Source: JACVRW01 sp963808775 (GTDB lineage: Bacteria; Actinomycetota; Thermoleophilia; Solirubrobacterales; Thermoleophilaceae). From it: a DNA stretch of 64,000 nucleotides. This document shows positions 47,510 through 59,595 of this stretch, one piece after another. Each line of letters starts with the position of its first letter. The stretch's first letter is position 1. The DNA is taken from contig CAWEGR010000003.1 of assembly GCA_963808775.1 (NCBI GenBank), positions 372,001-436,000 of the forward strand. Reading direction: 5' to 3'. A model generated the notes under the pieces. The model was not told the origin of the DNA. It worked only from the letters and a program-made list of their open reading frames with translations, and did not search any database. Made by a program: the position numbers and the translations under genes.

Positions 47510-49535
47510 GTGCCGACCTCGCGCTGGCGCAGCCGGCCGGTCCAGGTCGGCGGGATCGTGCTGCTCATGCTCGCCGGGCTCGCGCTCTGGCGGAACGAGT
47601 TTCCCTGGCCCACCTCGCTCACCTGGCAGGACCTTCCCGCGGAGCTCGACGAGGCACAGTCGTGGCTCCTGGACCAGCGCACGGCCGAGAACCCGAACGT
47701 CATCTTCGCGATCCTCGACGGCTTCCGGGCGCTGGCCGACTGGCTCGTCGCGGCGCTGCTCGACATGCTGCTGTGGCTCACCTGGCCCGGCGTGATCATC
47801 GCGGGCGTCGCAATCGTGTGGCGCTTCGGCGGCTGGCGCGCGGGCCTGATCGTGCTGTTCGCGCTCGTCTCCTTCGCCCTCATGGGGCTGTGGGAGGAGT
47901 CGATGCAGACGCTCGCGCTGATGCTCGCCGCGGTGATGCTCTCGCTCGTCGTGGGCGTGCCGATCGGCGTGATCGCCGGGCGCAACGACCGCTTCCACAG
48001 AACCATCACGCCCGGCCTCGACGCGATGCAGATCGTGCCGGCGTTCGCCTACCTGATGCCCGTGGTGATCCTGTTCTCGGTCGGGCCGGCGGCGGCGGTG
48101 ATCTGCACGATGATCTACGCGATCCCGCCCGCGGTGCGCATCACCGCGCTCGGCATCCGAGGCGTGACGCACGACGCGGTCGAGGCCTCGCAGGCGTTCG
48201 GCGCCACGCAATCGCAGACGCTCTTCAAGGTGCAGCTCCCGCTCGCGCGCCGGCAGCTCCTGCTGTCGGTCAACCAGACGATCATGTTCGCGCTCTCGCT
48301 CGTCGTGATCGCGGGCCTGATCGGCGGCCGCGGGCTCGGCGACGTCGTGACGAACGGGCTCTATTCGAATCCCGCGCTCGCGATCCTCGCCGGCATCGCG
48401 ATCGTGATCATGGCGATCGCCCTCGACCGCGCGACATCGGCGATCGCGGACCGCACCGATCCGACGAAGCGCCACCTCACGGACGAGGACAAGCGCCGCG
48501 GCCGGCATCGTCACCCTCGCGGTCTTCGCCGGCATCGCCGCCGCCGCGCTTGTCTTCCGCGCGCTCGGGGCCGACAGCGTCTACCCCGACGAGTTCGAGA
48601 CCTCGTCGACGGTCTACACCGCGACGATCGAGGACACGCTGCTGCCGTGGATCCAGGACGTACTCGACTACATCCAGGACCCGACCTCGTTCGTCTTCGG
48701 GATCACCGAGCCGATCGGGAACTTCCTGCTCGAGCGCATGCTCGAGCCGCTGCGGGTGTTCCTCGTCGAGACGCCGTGGTTCATCGTGCTCGGGGGCCTC
48801 ACCGCGATCGCCTTCGTGTTGAGCGGGCTGCGCCCGGCGATCACCGCGTTCCTGATGCTGGCGGCGATCGGAGTGATGGGCGTCTGGGAGCCGGCGATGG
48901 ACACGGCGTCACAGGTACTCGTGGCCACGGCCCTCGCGGTGCTGATCGGCGTTGCGATAGGAATCTGGGCGGCGGAGTCGCCGCGTGTCGAGCGGATGCT
49001 GCGCCCGCTCCTCGACACGCTGCAGACGCTTCCGCAGCTCGTCTACATCATCCCCTTCATCTACCTGATGCCGGTCTCGCGGATCCCGGGCATCGTCGCG
49101 TCCGTGCTCTACGCCATCCCGGTGGTGATCCGGCTCGTGACGAACGGGCTGCGCGGCGTTTCCCCCGCCGCCGTGGAGGCGGCCTCGGCGTTCGGCGCCT
49201 CGCGCGCACAGGTGCTCGCCAAGGTGAAGGTTCCGCTCGCGCGCGAGTCGATCATGCTCGGCGTGAACCAGGGGATCATCCTGGTCCTCGCGGTGGTCGT
49301 GATCGGCGGGCTGGTGGGTTCGGGCGCGCTCGGCGACATGATCGCCCGCGGCCTCCAGCGCAACGAGTTCGGAGAGGGAGTGGTGGCGTCGCTCGCGATC
49401 CTGGCGCTCGGCATCGCCCTCGATCGCGTGACGCAGGGACCGCAGGCCGCGCGACGGCGCAAATCGGGTCGCGGCCCCGGTGGCGGATGGACGCTTCGGA
49501 GACGACAAGAACAATCACGAGGAGGGACAGCTTGA
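47510..49535 (+). CDS. Betaine-type ABC permease with two fused membrane domains (one frame change near 48498)
   Basis: This permease of about 675 residues carries two ProW/OpuAB-type domains in one chain. The first EAA-like loop is HDAVEASQAFGATQSQTLFKVQLPLARRQ (about residues 220-250). The second is PAAVEAASAFGASRAQVLAKVKVPLARES near residue 550. A CGCG-to-CG contraction near 48498 splits the frame and would falsely fuse the first half to the binding protein; correction gives DKRRAAGIVTLAVFAGIAAA. The start is uncertain: the GTG at 47510 is used, but the GTG at 47450 overlapping the ATPase stop is possible after local correction. The end overlaps the binding-protein ATG by 1 bp. Confidence 0.83.
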
Positions 49536-50545
49536 TGGAACGAAAGTGGTGGAGGCTCGCGCTGGTGTGCATCACCGCGCTCGCGCTCTTCCTCGCCGCA
49601 TGCGGTGAGGACAAGGACGATGACAGCGGCAGCAGTGACGACCAGGCCGCAGACTCGGGCGGCACGACGGACTGCGGCAAGGTCGTGCTGAACGAGCAGG
49701 CCTGGGCCGGTTCGACGGCAAACACCTACATCGCAAAGGCCGTCCTCGAGGACGAGCTCGGCTGCGAGGTCGAGATCACGAAGATCACGGAGATCCCCGT
49801 CTTCCAGGCAATGGCGGACGGCAAGGTCGACGCGGTGCTCGAGGACTGGCAGCACGTCGACGAGTACAAGAAGTACGTGGACGAGCAGGGCACGGTCGTC
49901 AAGGGCGGCCCGCTGGGAGTGGAGGGCCACATCGGCTGGTTCATCCCCCAGTACACGATGGACGAGAACCCCGAGTTCAAGACCTGGGAGGGGCTCAAGG
50001 GCAAGGAGGACGTCTTCAAGACGCCCGAGTCCGGCGACCAGGGCATGTTCCTCGGCGGCGACCCGTCCTACGTCCAGAAGGACAAGGAGCTGATCGAGGC
50101 TCTGGACCTGAACCTCAAGCACGTGACCGCGGGCGCCGAGCCCGCTCAGGTGGCGCGCTGGAGCCAGGCGTACAAGCAGAAGGAGCCGATCCTCTTCTAC
50201 TGGTACACGCCCCAGTACCTGAACCAGGAGTACGAGCTCGCCGAGGTGAAGCTGCCTCCGCGCAAGGAGGGCGAGGACTGCCCGGACGACGCCAAGGCAG
50301 GCGGCGACCCGCAGCAGTACGCGTGCGAGTACGACGTGACGATCATCGAGAAGCTGTTCTCGAAGGACTTCGCGGACAGCGGATCGCCCGCGTACGAGGT
50401 CCTGAAGAAGATGACCCTCACGAACGAGGATCAGGAGCAGGTCGCGAAGGCCATCGCCGGGGACAAGGAAGACCCCGAGCAGGCCGCGCAGGACTGGGTC
50501 GACGCCAACCAGGACATGGTCCAGTCGTGGCTCGGGGACAGCTAG
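49535..50545 (+). CDS. Glycine betaine-type substrate-binding lipoprotein
   Basis: This secreted binding protein of 336 residues has a lipoprotein signal (LALVCITALALFLAACGEDKD, lipobox LAAC). The OpuAC domain contains the aromatic residues that form the quaternary-amine box: EQAWAGSTANTYIAKAVLE, VLEDWQHVDEY, VEGHIGWFIP and FYWYTPQYLNQEY. The start ATG 49535 shares its A with the permease TGA. The gene order ATPase, permease, binding protein matches betaine/choline systems. Substrate choice among betaine, choline and carnitine is not fixed. Confidence 0.92.
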   Translation: MERKWWRLALVCITALALFLAACGEDKDDDSGSSDDQAADSGGTTDCGKVVLNEQAWAGSTANTYIAKAVLEDELGCEVEITKITEIPVFQAMADGKVDAVLEDWQHVDEYKKYVDEQGTVVKGGPLGVEGHIGWFIPQYTMDENPEFKTWEGLKGKEDVFKTPESGDQGMFLGGDPSYVQKDKELIEALDLNLKHVTAGAEPAQVARWSQAYKQKEPILFYWYTPQYLNQEYELAEVKLPPRKEGEDCPDDAKAGGDPQQYACEYDVTIIEKLFSKDFADSGSPAYEVLKKMTLTNEDQEQVAKAIAGDKEDPEQAAQDWVDANQDMVQSWLGDS

Positions 50546-50907
50546 TCGTCTGAGCTGAGCCGAATGTCAAAGCCGGCGGGCGCGTGCACGTTCAGTATTC
50601 GCACGCGCTCGCCGGTCCTGTTCGCGAACGTGTGCGGCACGCCCGGCGGCGCCAGCACGAAGGTGCCCTCGGGCGCGCTGATCTCCTCGCCCTCGCCGGT
50701 GATGATCGTGAGCTCGCCCTCCAGCACGTAGAAGGAGTCGTCCTCGTCGGCGTGCGAGTGGATCTCCGGGCCGTCGCGGTTCGGCCCCATCGTGATGACG
50801 CCGAGGTTGAAGCGCGGCGTGTGCTCGCTGAGGGCGAAGAACTCGACGTTGCCGACATGCCTTCCCTCCCCCGGCCCCACGATCACGATCTCGTCCGGCT
50901 GGCTCAC
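50542..50907 (-). CDS. Cupin-domain protein
   Basis: This single-domain cupin of 121 residues starts at GTG 50907. The metal-binding motif 1 region has EIHSHADEDDSFYVLEGELTI (His, His and Glu ligands), and motif 2 has PEGTFVLAPPGVPHTFAN (His). Its substrate is unknown. It is the last gene of the kinase/FHA operon, overlapping it as GTGA, and its end overlaps the convergent betaine binding-protein gene by 4 bp. Confidence 0.87.
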   Translation of the reverse strand: MSQPDEIVIVGPGEGRHVGNVEFFALSEHTPRFNLGVITMGPNRDGPEIHSHADEDDSFYVLEGELTIITGEGEEISAPEGTFVLAPPGVPHTFANRTGERVRILNVHAPAGFDIRLSSDD

Positions 50908-51604
50908 GCTCCCGGCTTCTCCTCGAGGTCACCCGGCGTGATGGCGCCGGTCTGGAAGGCGGCGCGCACGAGCTGAGCGCGCTTGGCGGCGCGCGGGAGG
51001 TCGCCCACGCCGAAGCGCTCGAAGAGTGCGCGCATGTGGGTCTTGACGGCCTCGACGCTCAGGAACAGCTCGTCGGCGATCTGCTGGTTCGAGGCGGGCG
51101 TGGCGAACTCGCTGCCCTCGCGGAAGGGCCGGCAGAGCGCCACCAGGACGCGCCGCTGCGCCGGCGAGAGCTCGACCTTGGCGTGCTCGCCCGAGACGGC
51201 GATCGTCTCGATCACCACGGCGGCCGGCTGGCGGAAGACCATCTGGGTGTCGCCGAAGCGGAGCAGATCCCCGTCGGCGAGCCGGCGCCGCTGCCGCAGG
51301 CGCTCGCCGTTCACGTACGAGCCGTTGCGCGAAAGGCCGTCGTCAGAGAGCGCCCACTCGCCCTCCGCGATCCGCTCGAGCTGCGCATGCGCGCCCGAGA
51401 CCTTCGGATCCCACTCGACGGCCAGCTCGCAGCCGGGCGCCCGCCCCACCGTGAGCCGCTCGGGCCCGTCCGCCAGCGAGACGATCCGCTGGCCGCCGTC
51501 GGAGTCGCGATACAGCAGGTATGGGTCGCCGAGGCGATCGGCCTCGATGCGCTCCTTGAGCTCGACGGGCGACGCGCCCTCGGGGTCGACGGGTGAGACG
51601 GGCA

Positions 51605-51605
<1 letters not shown>
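50904..51605 (-). CDS. FHA-domain/LuxR-type HTH protein, probable kinase partner
   Basis: This protein of 233 residues has an FHA domain (about residues 50-125) with the phospho-binding residues GR, S-x-x-H and NG in ERLTVGRAPGCELAV, KVSGAHAQLER and SRNGSYVNGERLR. A C-terminal LuxR-type helix-turn-helix follows (ATPASNQQIADELFLSVEAVKTHMRALFERFGV). FHA domains read phosphothreonine, so it could be a transcription factor controlled by the upstream kinase. It starts at ATG 51605, overlapping the kinase stop (TGATG), and is followed by the cupin gene. Confidence 0.85.
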
Positions 51606-53710
<2,105 letters not shown>

Positions 53711-53766
53711 CGAGGGGAGGATAAGGAGCGGGCAGGCGATTCAACTGTGGCGGCGGTCACCTCCCA

Positions 53767-53809
53767 GGGGTGGAGCGCCCCACCCTGAAGGTGGCTGGGC
53801 CGAACGGCC
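53767..53809 (+). other. Structured 5' leader with two stem-loops before the exported protein
   Basis: Between the kinase and the gene at 53832 lie two compact hairpins: GGGTGG/CCACCC (53768-53773 and 53780-53785) and GGCC/GGCC with a GAAC loop (53798-53809). They are followed by GGGAGCGGCGAC before the ATG. The region is the plausible leader of the exported protein. I could not match it to a known riboswitch class, so it is only a candidate. Confidence 0.3.
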
Positions 53810-53831
53810 GGGAGCGGCGACATTCATCTCC

Positions 53832-54750
53832 ATGAACGCCAAACTCAAGTCAACAGTCCTCGCGGCAGGCGCTCTGCTCGCGATCGCACCGGCCGCGGAC
53901 GCCGCGACGACATTCGGCAGCCGGCTCAACCACAACCCCGCGAACGCGGGCGACTGCACGCAGGGCGACCTCACCGGCCCGTGCACGATCGCCTCGTTCA
54001 TCCACCCGTCCGATCCGAACGGCGACCCGTACTCGGGCGGCGCTCCGGTGGACGGCGTGATCACGAAGTTCCGCACGCGGATCTTCGGCGAGGGCGGCGC
54101 GGCCGCCACGATCACGCTGAAGCTGGCCGAGGTATCCCGTCCGGACCCGAACAGCGATGACACCGCCGTCGCGCGGCTCGTCGGCACCGGGCCGACCGTG
54201 ACCGTTCCGGCCACGGGCGACATGCAGGAGACCCCGATCCGCGAGTTTGCGGCGCAGCTGCCCGTCAAGAAGGGCCAGCACCTCGCCCTCGAGGGCACGA
54301 ACCTCTGGGCCACCTACAACACGAGCGGAGACCAGTTCTCGTACGTGTACAGCCCGCCGCTTCTGGCCGGCCCGGCGCGTACCTCCGACATCGGTACCGG
54401 TGAGCTGCTCGTCCAGGCCGTCATCGAGCCCGACGCCGACGGCGACGGCCTCGGCGACGAGACCCAGGACAAGAACGTCGTGCCCATCACGCTCCGCCTG
54501 CAGAAGGGCGAAGCAGGGCCGCAAGGTCGGCGGCAAGTGCGTGAGCGTCACGAAGAAGAACCGCTCGAAGAAGCACTGCGTCCGCTACGTGACGCTCAAG
54601 GGCAGCGAGCAGGGCTCCGCCGACGGTGTCCCCGCCCGCATCCAGCAGTCGAAGAGCTTCGCCGGCAAGAAGCTCAGCGCGGGGCGCTACCGCCTCGTCG
54701 CCAAGAGCGCCGCCGGGACGAGGAAGGTCAGGTTCCGCATCGCGGGGTAG
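53832..54750 (+). CDS. Hypothetical exported protein with Asp-rich (DxDGDGLGD) motif (one frame change near 54510)
   Basis: This exported protein is about 306 residues after correction. A signal peptide (LKSTVLAAGALLAIAPAADA) precedes a beta-rich domain with two cysteines in AGDCTQGDLTGPCTIASFIHP and repeats of TITLKLAEVSRPDPNSDD. A motif DADGDGLGDETQD near residue 200 resembles thrombospondin-type-3 calcium sites. The C-terminus is basic (KQGRKVGGKCVSVTKKNRSKK). A GCGC-to-GC contraction near 54510 shifts the frame; correction gives LQKGAKQGRKVGGKC. No enzyme family is recognised. Confidence 0.6.
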
Positions 54751-54763
54751 CCTGACCCGCAGG

Positions 54764-55165
54764 TTGAATTCGGGTCGATGTCTGTGTGGGGCCGTCCGCT
54801 ATGAGGCGGACGGCCCCCTGCGTGACGTGATCGTCTGCCACTGCGGCGAGTGCCGCCGCTGGGGAGGCCACGTAGCCGCCATGACGGCCGTTCCACGGGA
54901 GCGGCTGCGCGTGGTCGAGCCCCGCGGCCTCGCCTGGATCGACAGCCCCGAGAGCGCCGCCCACGCCCGCCGGGGCTTCTGCCGCGAGTGCGGCTCGAGC
55001 CTGTTCTGGGACGCGCCGGACCGCGAGACGGTCTCGATCGCCGCCGGCACGCTCGACGCGCCCACCGGCCTGCGCACGAGCGGCGAGATCTACGTCGAGG
55101 ACGCGGGCGACTACTACCCGCCGCCGTCGGCCAGCGCGACGGTCCCGCCGAGCACACCCGAGTAG
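54764..55165 (+). CDS. GFA/CENP-V-fold zinc-binding protein
   Basis: This protein of about 133 residues belongs to the GFA family. Zinc-ligand cysteines are in GRCLCGAVRY, CHCGECRRWGGHVAAM and FCRECGSSLFW, in the usual order. Families of this fold include S-(hydroxymethyl)glutathione synthase-like proteins, though most members are uncharacterised. The start is a TTG at 54764 (LNSGRCLCGAVRYEADGPL). The end overlaps the convergent exported protein gene by 52 bp. Confidence 0.82.
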   Translation: MNSGRCLCGAVRYEADGPLRDVIVCHCGECRRWGGHVAAMTAVPRERLRVVEPRGLAWIDSPESAAHARRGFCRECGSSLFWDAPDRETVSIAAGTLDAPTGLRTSGEIYVEDAGDYYPPPSASATVPPSTPE

Positions 55166-56607
55166 AGCACCCCGCTCGGGCTGATCGAGAGCCCGGCGTA
55201 GTGGACGTTGAAGAGCCGGCCCGTGCCGAGCAGGCGGCGCCAGACGGTGCGCCCGCTGTGGAAGTCGACCGCGGTCAGGTACCAGCGGTCGGGCAGGCCC
55301 GGCGGCTTCGTGTAGAGGTAGAGCAGCCCGGTCGCGAGCGAGAGCTTCGGAACGGTCGAGGGTGAGATCTCGCGCGACTCCCAGACCGTGCGGCAGCCGC
55401 GGCCGCCGCGGCGGATGTCCACGCGGGTCACACCCGGCGCCGTCGTCTTGCCCTCCTCGGTCGCCGCGGGCGGCGGGGCGTACCCGTAGTTGTTCTCGAT
55501 CACCATCGAGCGGCCGGTCGCCACGATCGAGTTCTCCGTCGCGCTCGCGCCGCGCTCGAACAACGGCTCCTCGCAGACGACCCGGCGAGTTCCGCGCGCC
55601 AGCCTGCGGGCCCGCCGCATCACGACCACCTGCATCGGATCGGCGTTGTCCGTGATCGACAGGTAGCGCCGGCCCATCATCGTCGGCGTCGTGCCGCTGC
55701 CCGCGTCGAACTGGCCCGGCTTCTGCGTGCCGACGTTGTCGTACCGCACGCGCCAGGACACGACCGGGCGCCCGCGGCGGTTCGCGTCGAAGCGGTACTG
55801 CGCGCGGTCGGTGACGACGAACACCCCGCCGCTCGAGTCGACCGCGAACGAGTTGCCGATCGCCTCGCCCGTGCGGCGCGTGCCGAGCACGCGGCCGCTG
55901 CGCGGGTCGATCACGCCGACCACGCCGTGACGGCGCGAGACGAACCAGAGCCGTCCCTCCCAGTCGGGCAGCGCCGAGTTGAGCTGGTCGTCCTCGGCGA
56001 GCACGCCCTCGAGGTTGTACTCGCGGACGATCCGCCATTCGCCGTCGCGCAGGGCGACCACGTGGATGCGCCGCGCGATCGAGATGACGACACGGCCGCG
56101 CTGGTCGACGTAGAAGTAGGCGCCGCCGACCGCCTCGAACGGGGACACCCCGGGCGGGATGATCCTGTCGGGCAGGCGGAGCTGGGCGAGCGTGTCGAGG
56201 GTCCGCGGGTGCATCAGGCGGAGATGGACCTCGGCGGCCGTGACGCAGGTCGTGATCAGGCGGCCGCGGCGGTCGAACGCGATCGTGATCCCGCAGGAGC
56301 CGAGCCCGATCGGGCCGCCGAAGAACTGCGAGAAGGTCCGCGGCGAGCGCCCGAGCGGGCCCGCCCAGCGATAGGTGTCCGTCTGATAGGCGTCGTTGTG
56401 GACGTTCGAGCGGCCGTTCGCGGCCATGTAGGGATGCCGCGGAACGCGCGGCGCGGCGACCGGCCGCGGCCGCGCCGCCGTGCCGCTGAACAGGTCGAGC
56501 CCGGCGAGCTCGTCCTGGTTCTGCGGGATGGGCTCCGCACCGCGGGCGGGCGTGCCGAGGGCGAGCAGGCAGGCGAGGCCGGCGAGGGCCGCGAGCGCGA
56601 ATCGCAT
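55114..56607 (-). CDS. Exported beta-propeller-like (PQQ/WD-type) protein
   Basis: This exported protein of 497 residues has a signal peptide (MRFALAALAGLACLLALGTPARG). Six or more blade-like repeats follow (ITIAFDRRGRLITTCV, YFYVDQRGRVVISIARRIHVV, NSFAVDSSGGVFVVTDRAQYRF, ISPSGVLYSGVLGGTVALAD), each a Trp/Gly/Asp-rich four-strand unit. These resemble PQQ-type or quinoprotein-like propellers, but no catalytic residues could be assigned. The frame is intact. It is divergent from the quinone reductase at 56633. Confidence 0.75.
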   Translation of the reverse strand: MRFALAALAGLACLLALGTPARGAEPIPQNQDELAGLDLFSGTAARPRPVAAPRVPRHPYMAANGRSNVHNDAYQTDTYRWAGPLGRSPRTFSQFFGGPIGLGSCGITIAFDRRGRLITTCVTAAEVHLRLMHPRTLDTLAQLRLPDRIIPPGVSPFEAVGGAYFYVDQRGRVVISIARRIHVVALRDGEWRIVREYNLEGVLAEDDQLNSALPDWEGRLWFVSRRHGVVGVIDPRSGRVLGTRRTGEAIGNSFAVDSSGGVFVVTDRAQYRFDANRRGRPVVSWRVRYDNVGTQKPGQFDAGSGTTPTMMGRRYLSITDNADPMQVVVMRRARRLARGTRRVVCEEPLFERGASATENSIVATGRSMVIENNYGYAPPPAATEEGKTTAPGVTRVDIRRGGRGCRTVWESREISPSTVPKLSLATGLLYLYTKPPGLPDRWYLTAVDFHSGRTVWRRLLGTGRLFNVHYAGLSISPSGVLYSGVLGGTVALADGGG

Positions 56608-56632
56608 CGGCTCAGGTTAGGCTGCCGCGCCG

Positions 56633-57625
56633 ATGAGGGCCATCCAGATCGTGAACCTGTCCGGGCCGCGCGACGCGCTGAGGGAGGTCGAGCTGCCGGA
56701 GCCGGAGGCCACGCACATGCTGACGCCGGGAAGCGGCGTGGTCGTCGAGGTGCACGCCGCCGGCGTGTCGTTTCCCGAGGTGCTTCAGACCCGCGGCGAG
56801 TATCAGGTCAAGCCGGAGCTGCCGTTCGTGCCCGGCAGCGAGGTCGGCGGCGTCGTCGTGAGCGCGCCCGAGGGGGCAGCGGTGAGCGCCGGCGATCGCG
56901 TGGCGGCGTTCTGCCTGCTCGGCGGGTTCGCGGAGACGGCCGTCTCTCCCGAGTTCCTCACCTTCCCCCTGCCCGAGGGGCACGACTTCGCGCAGGGCGC
57001 CTCGCTCGTCCTCAACTACCACACGGCGTACTTCTCGCTCGTCACGCGCGGCCGCTACTCGGAGGGCGAGACGGTGCTCGTGCACGGCGCGGCGGGCGGG
57101 GTCGGCAGCGCCACGCTCCAGATCGCCAAGGGCCTCGGCGCGCGCACGATCGCGGTCGTCTCGAGCGACGACAAGGAGCGCGTCGCGCGCGAGGCGGGCG
57201 CCGACGAGGTGCTGCGCTCGGACGGCGCCTGGAAGGACGAGGCGAAGGAGCTGTCCGGCGGCGGCGTCGACGTGGTGATCGACCCCGTCGGCGGCGACCG
57301 CTTCACCGACTCGCTCCGCTCACTCGGCGAGGGCGGCCGCGCCGTCGTGGTCGGGTTCACGGGCGGCTCGATCCCCGAGGTGCGCGTCAACCGGCTGCTG
57401 CTCAACAACCTCGAGGTGGTGGGCGCCGGCTGGGGCGCCTTCGTGCTCGGCAAGCCAGACCTGAACCTCGAGATCGGCCGGGCGATCGCCGAACTGGCCG
57501 AGCGCGGCTTCGTGAAGCCGATCGTGGGCGCGCGCTTCCCGCTCGAGCGGGCCTCGGACGCGCTCGAGCTGATCGACGGGCGCGGCGCGACCGGCAAGGT
57601 CGTGCTCGACGTGCGCGGCGGGTGA
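56633..57625 (+). CDS. NADPH:quinone reductase/zeta-crystallin-type medium-chain reductase
   Basis: This 330-residue medium-chain reductase lacks the zinc-ligand cysteines of alcohol dehydrogenases. It has the NADPH-binding motif GAAGGVGSATLQIAKGLG, plus PFVPGSEVGGVVVSAP, VDVVIDPVGGDRFTDSLRSL and the C-terminal RFPLERASDALELIDGRGATGKVVLD. It reduces quinones or enones with NADPH. The ATG at 56633 starts the frame. The stop is 1 bp from the convergent SGNH hydrolase. Confidence 0.9.
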   Translation: MRAIQIVNLSGPRDALREVELPEPEATHMLTPGSGVVVEVHAAGVSFPEVLQTRGEYQVKPELPFVPGSEVGGVVVSAPEGAAVSAGDRVAAFCLLGGFAETAVSPEFLTFPLPEGHDFAQGASLVLNYHTAYFSLVTRGRYSEGETVLVHGAAGGVGSATLQIAKGLGARTIAVVSSDDKERVAREAGADEVLRSDGAWKDEAKELSGGGVDVVIDPVGGDRFTDSLRSLGEGGRAVVVGFTGGSIPEVRVNRLLLNNLEVVGAGWGAFVLGKPDLNLEIGRAIAELAERGFVKPIVGARFPLERASDALELIDGRGATGKVVLDVRGG

Positions 57626-57626
57626 G

Positions 57627-58401
57627 CTACTCCGGCATGTAGAGCTCGAGCTGCGGGCGCTTGGCGAGCCGGCCGTCGCCCGACGAGACGCCCCGCAGCC
57701 GCCTGCAGGAGCCAGGGGGCGAAGTGCCTGCCCGTCCAGACCGCATACTCCGCCGCGGCGCGGTGCGGAGGCACGCGCGGCGGCGGCGTCAGCGGCTCCG
57801 CCCAGACCTCCGTCGCACCGTCGAGGCCGAGCCGCGCGGCGAACGCCCCGGCGATCCGCTCGTGGCCCAGCGAGTTGGCGTGCAGGCGGTCCGGGTGCCA
57901 CAGGCGCCGGTCGTGGCCCTGGCCCTCGCGCTCGAAGTCGACGACGAGCGCGCCGTGGCGCTCGCAGATCGCGCGGATCGCCTCGTTGTAGGCGAACACG
58001 CGCGCCCGCGCGACGCGCGCGAGCGGGTTGATCGGAACGGGGTCGGGGAAGGTCATCGTCAGAACGGTGGCCCCCTGGCCCGCGAGCGCGCCGATCATCT
58101 CGTCGAGATGGCCGGCCACCACGTCGAGGTCGCAGTGGCGGCGCAGGGTGTCGTTCAACCCCGCGACGACGGTGCTGAGGTCCGGCTCGAGCGCCAGCGC
58201 GGCGTCGAGCTGCTCCTCGCGGACCTGGCGCGCGAGCTTGCCGCGCACCGCGAGGTTCGCGTAGAGCAGGCCGTCGCCGCGGCGCGCGACCTGCTCAGCC
58301 AGGCGGTCGGCCCAGCCGCGGAAGCCGCGACCGTCCGGGTACGGGTCCATCAGGCCCTCGGTCGCGCTGTCACCGATCGCGACGTAGCGCTTGAACGGCA
58401 T
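57627..58401 (-). CDS. SGNH-fold lipase/esterase (one frame change near 57695)
   Basis: This hydrolase of about 258 residues has the SGNH blocks: block I VAIGDSATEGLMDP (nucleophile Ser), block II LAVRGK with Gly, block III AGLNDTLR (Asn) and block V WHPDRLHANSLGHERIA (Asp and His). It hydrolyses an acyl or glycosyl ester. A CGCG-to-CG contraction near 57695 breaks the C-terminus; correction gives AAARGVSSGDGRLAKRPQLELYMPE. The start ATG is at 58401. Confidence 0.85.
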
Positions 58402-58440
58402 GCGCACAGATTAGAAAGCGTGCTGGCGTAGTCTGGCCGC

Positions 58441-59221
58441 GTGACGCACGCGCGAGATCCGCTCCTGGCTGATGGACATGGACGGGGTGCTCGTGCACGA
58501 GGAGGATGCGATCCCGGGCGCGACCGAGTTCGTCGGGCGCCTGCGCGAGCTCGGCATGCCGTTCCTCGTGCTGACGAACAACTCGATGTACACGCGCCGC
58601 GACCTGGCCGCGCGGCTTGCCCGCAGCGGCCTCGAGCTGCCCGAGGAGGCGATCTGGACCTCCGCGCTCGCGACCGCGCGCTTCCTCGACGACCAGCGCC
58701 CGGGCGGCACGGCCTTCGTGATCGGCGAGGCCGGGCTCACGACCGCGCTCCACTCGATCGGCTACACGCTCAGCGAGACCGATCCCGACTACGTGGTGCT
58801 CGGAGAGACGCGCACCTACAGCTTCGAGCGCATCACCCGCGCGATCCGCCTGATCGCGGAGGGCGCGCGATTCATCGCCACGAACCCCGACAACGTCGGG
58901 CCGACCCGCGAGGGCCCGCTGCCGGCCACCGGGTCGGTGGCCGCCCTGATCAGCCGCGCGACCGGCGTGGAGCCCTACTTCGTCGGCAAGCCGAACCCGC
59001 TGATGATGCGCTCGGCGCTGAACGCGATCGACGCGCACTCGGAGTCGACGGCGATGATCGGAGACCGCATGGACACGGACGTGGTCTCGGGGCTCGAGGC
59101 GGGCCTCGAGACGATCCTCGTGCTGACCGGCGTCGCCACGCGCGAGGAGGCCGAGCGCTTCCCGTTCCGCGCGTCGCGGACCGTCGACTCCGTGGCCGAC
59201 CTCGTCGCGGAGCTCGGCTAG
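58441..59221 (+). CDS. HAD-IIA family phosphatase (NagD-like; one frame change near 58452)
   Basis: This phosphatase of about 260 residues has HAD motif I MDMDGVLVHEEDAIPGA, motif II TNNSMYTRRDLAARLA, motif III FVGKPNPLMMR (Lys) and motif IV MIGDRMDTDVVSGLEAGL. The cap type is IIA (NagD-like sugar/nucleoside or 4-nitrophenylphosphatase). A CG contraction near 58452 obscures the N-terminus; correction from GTG 58441 gives VTHAREIRSWLMDMDGVL. It overlaps the tail of the next, convergent gene by 4 bp. Confidence 0.88.
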
Positions 59222-59563
59222 CTCTTCTTGCGGTCGACGGCGCGCTCGAGCTGCGCCTTGTTCATGCTCGAGCGGCCCTCGATGTTGAGGTTCCTGGCCT
59301 CGTTGTAGAGCTGCTCGCGCGTGCGGCCCTTCGGGCGATTCGTGCCCGAGCGCTGGCCGCCGCGGCGGCCGGACGAAATGTCGCTCGTCGAGCTGCGGGA
59401 ACGCTGTGCGGGACTCGCCGCTGCGCGCACGCTCCTTGTTCACGGTGCGCGCGGCGATCTCCTCGGCGCGCCCCTCAGAGCGTCCCTGCTCTTTCTGGCT
59501 CCTCTTGACGTGCTCGTACTGGCGGGCCCTCTTCGTGCCCTTCTTCACTCCACGCGGTGGCAT
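59218..59563 (-). CDS. Plasmid-stabilization-like small basic protein (one frame change near 59400)
   Basis: This basic protein is about 115 residues after correction. It reads RGVKKGTKRARQYEHVKRSQKEQG, then EEIAARTVNKERARSGESRTA, then GGQRSGTNRPKGRTREQLYN. The C-terminal part (EARNLNIEGRSSMNKAQLERAV) is a Rho-N/SAP-like helical motif that may bind nucleic acid. The type is annotated as plasmid stabilization protein in many chromosomes, without proven function. A TCTC-to-TC contraction near 59400 splits the frame. It is the last gene after the iron permease. Confidence 0.78.
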
Positions 59564-59595
59564 CGGGAACCTCCTCGGTCGCCTTCGCCGCCGAG

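Noticed and set aside
47510..50545. Apparent 1011-residue fusion of ABC permease and binding protein
   Set aside because: The middle third is out-of-frame sequence. Correcting one dinucleotide near 48498 gives a normal permease ending at 49535 and a separate binding protein with its own lipoprotein signal.
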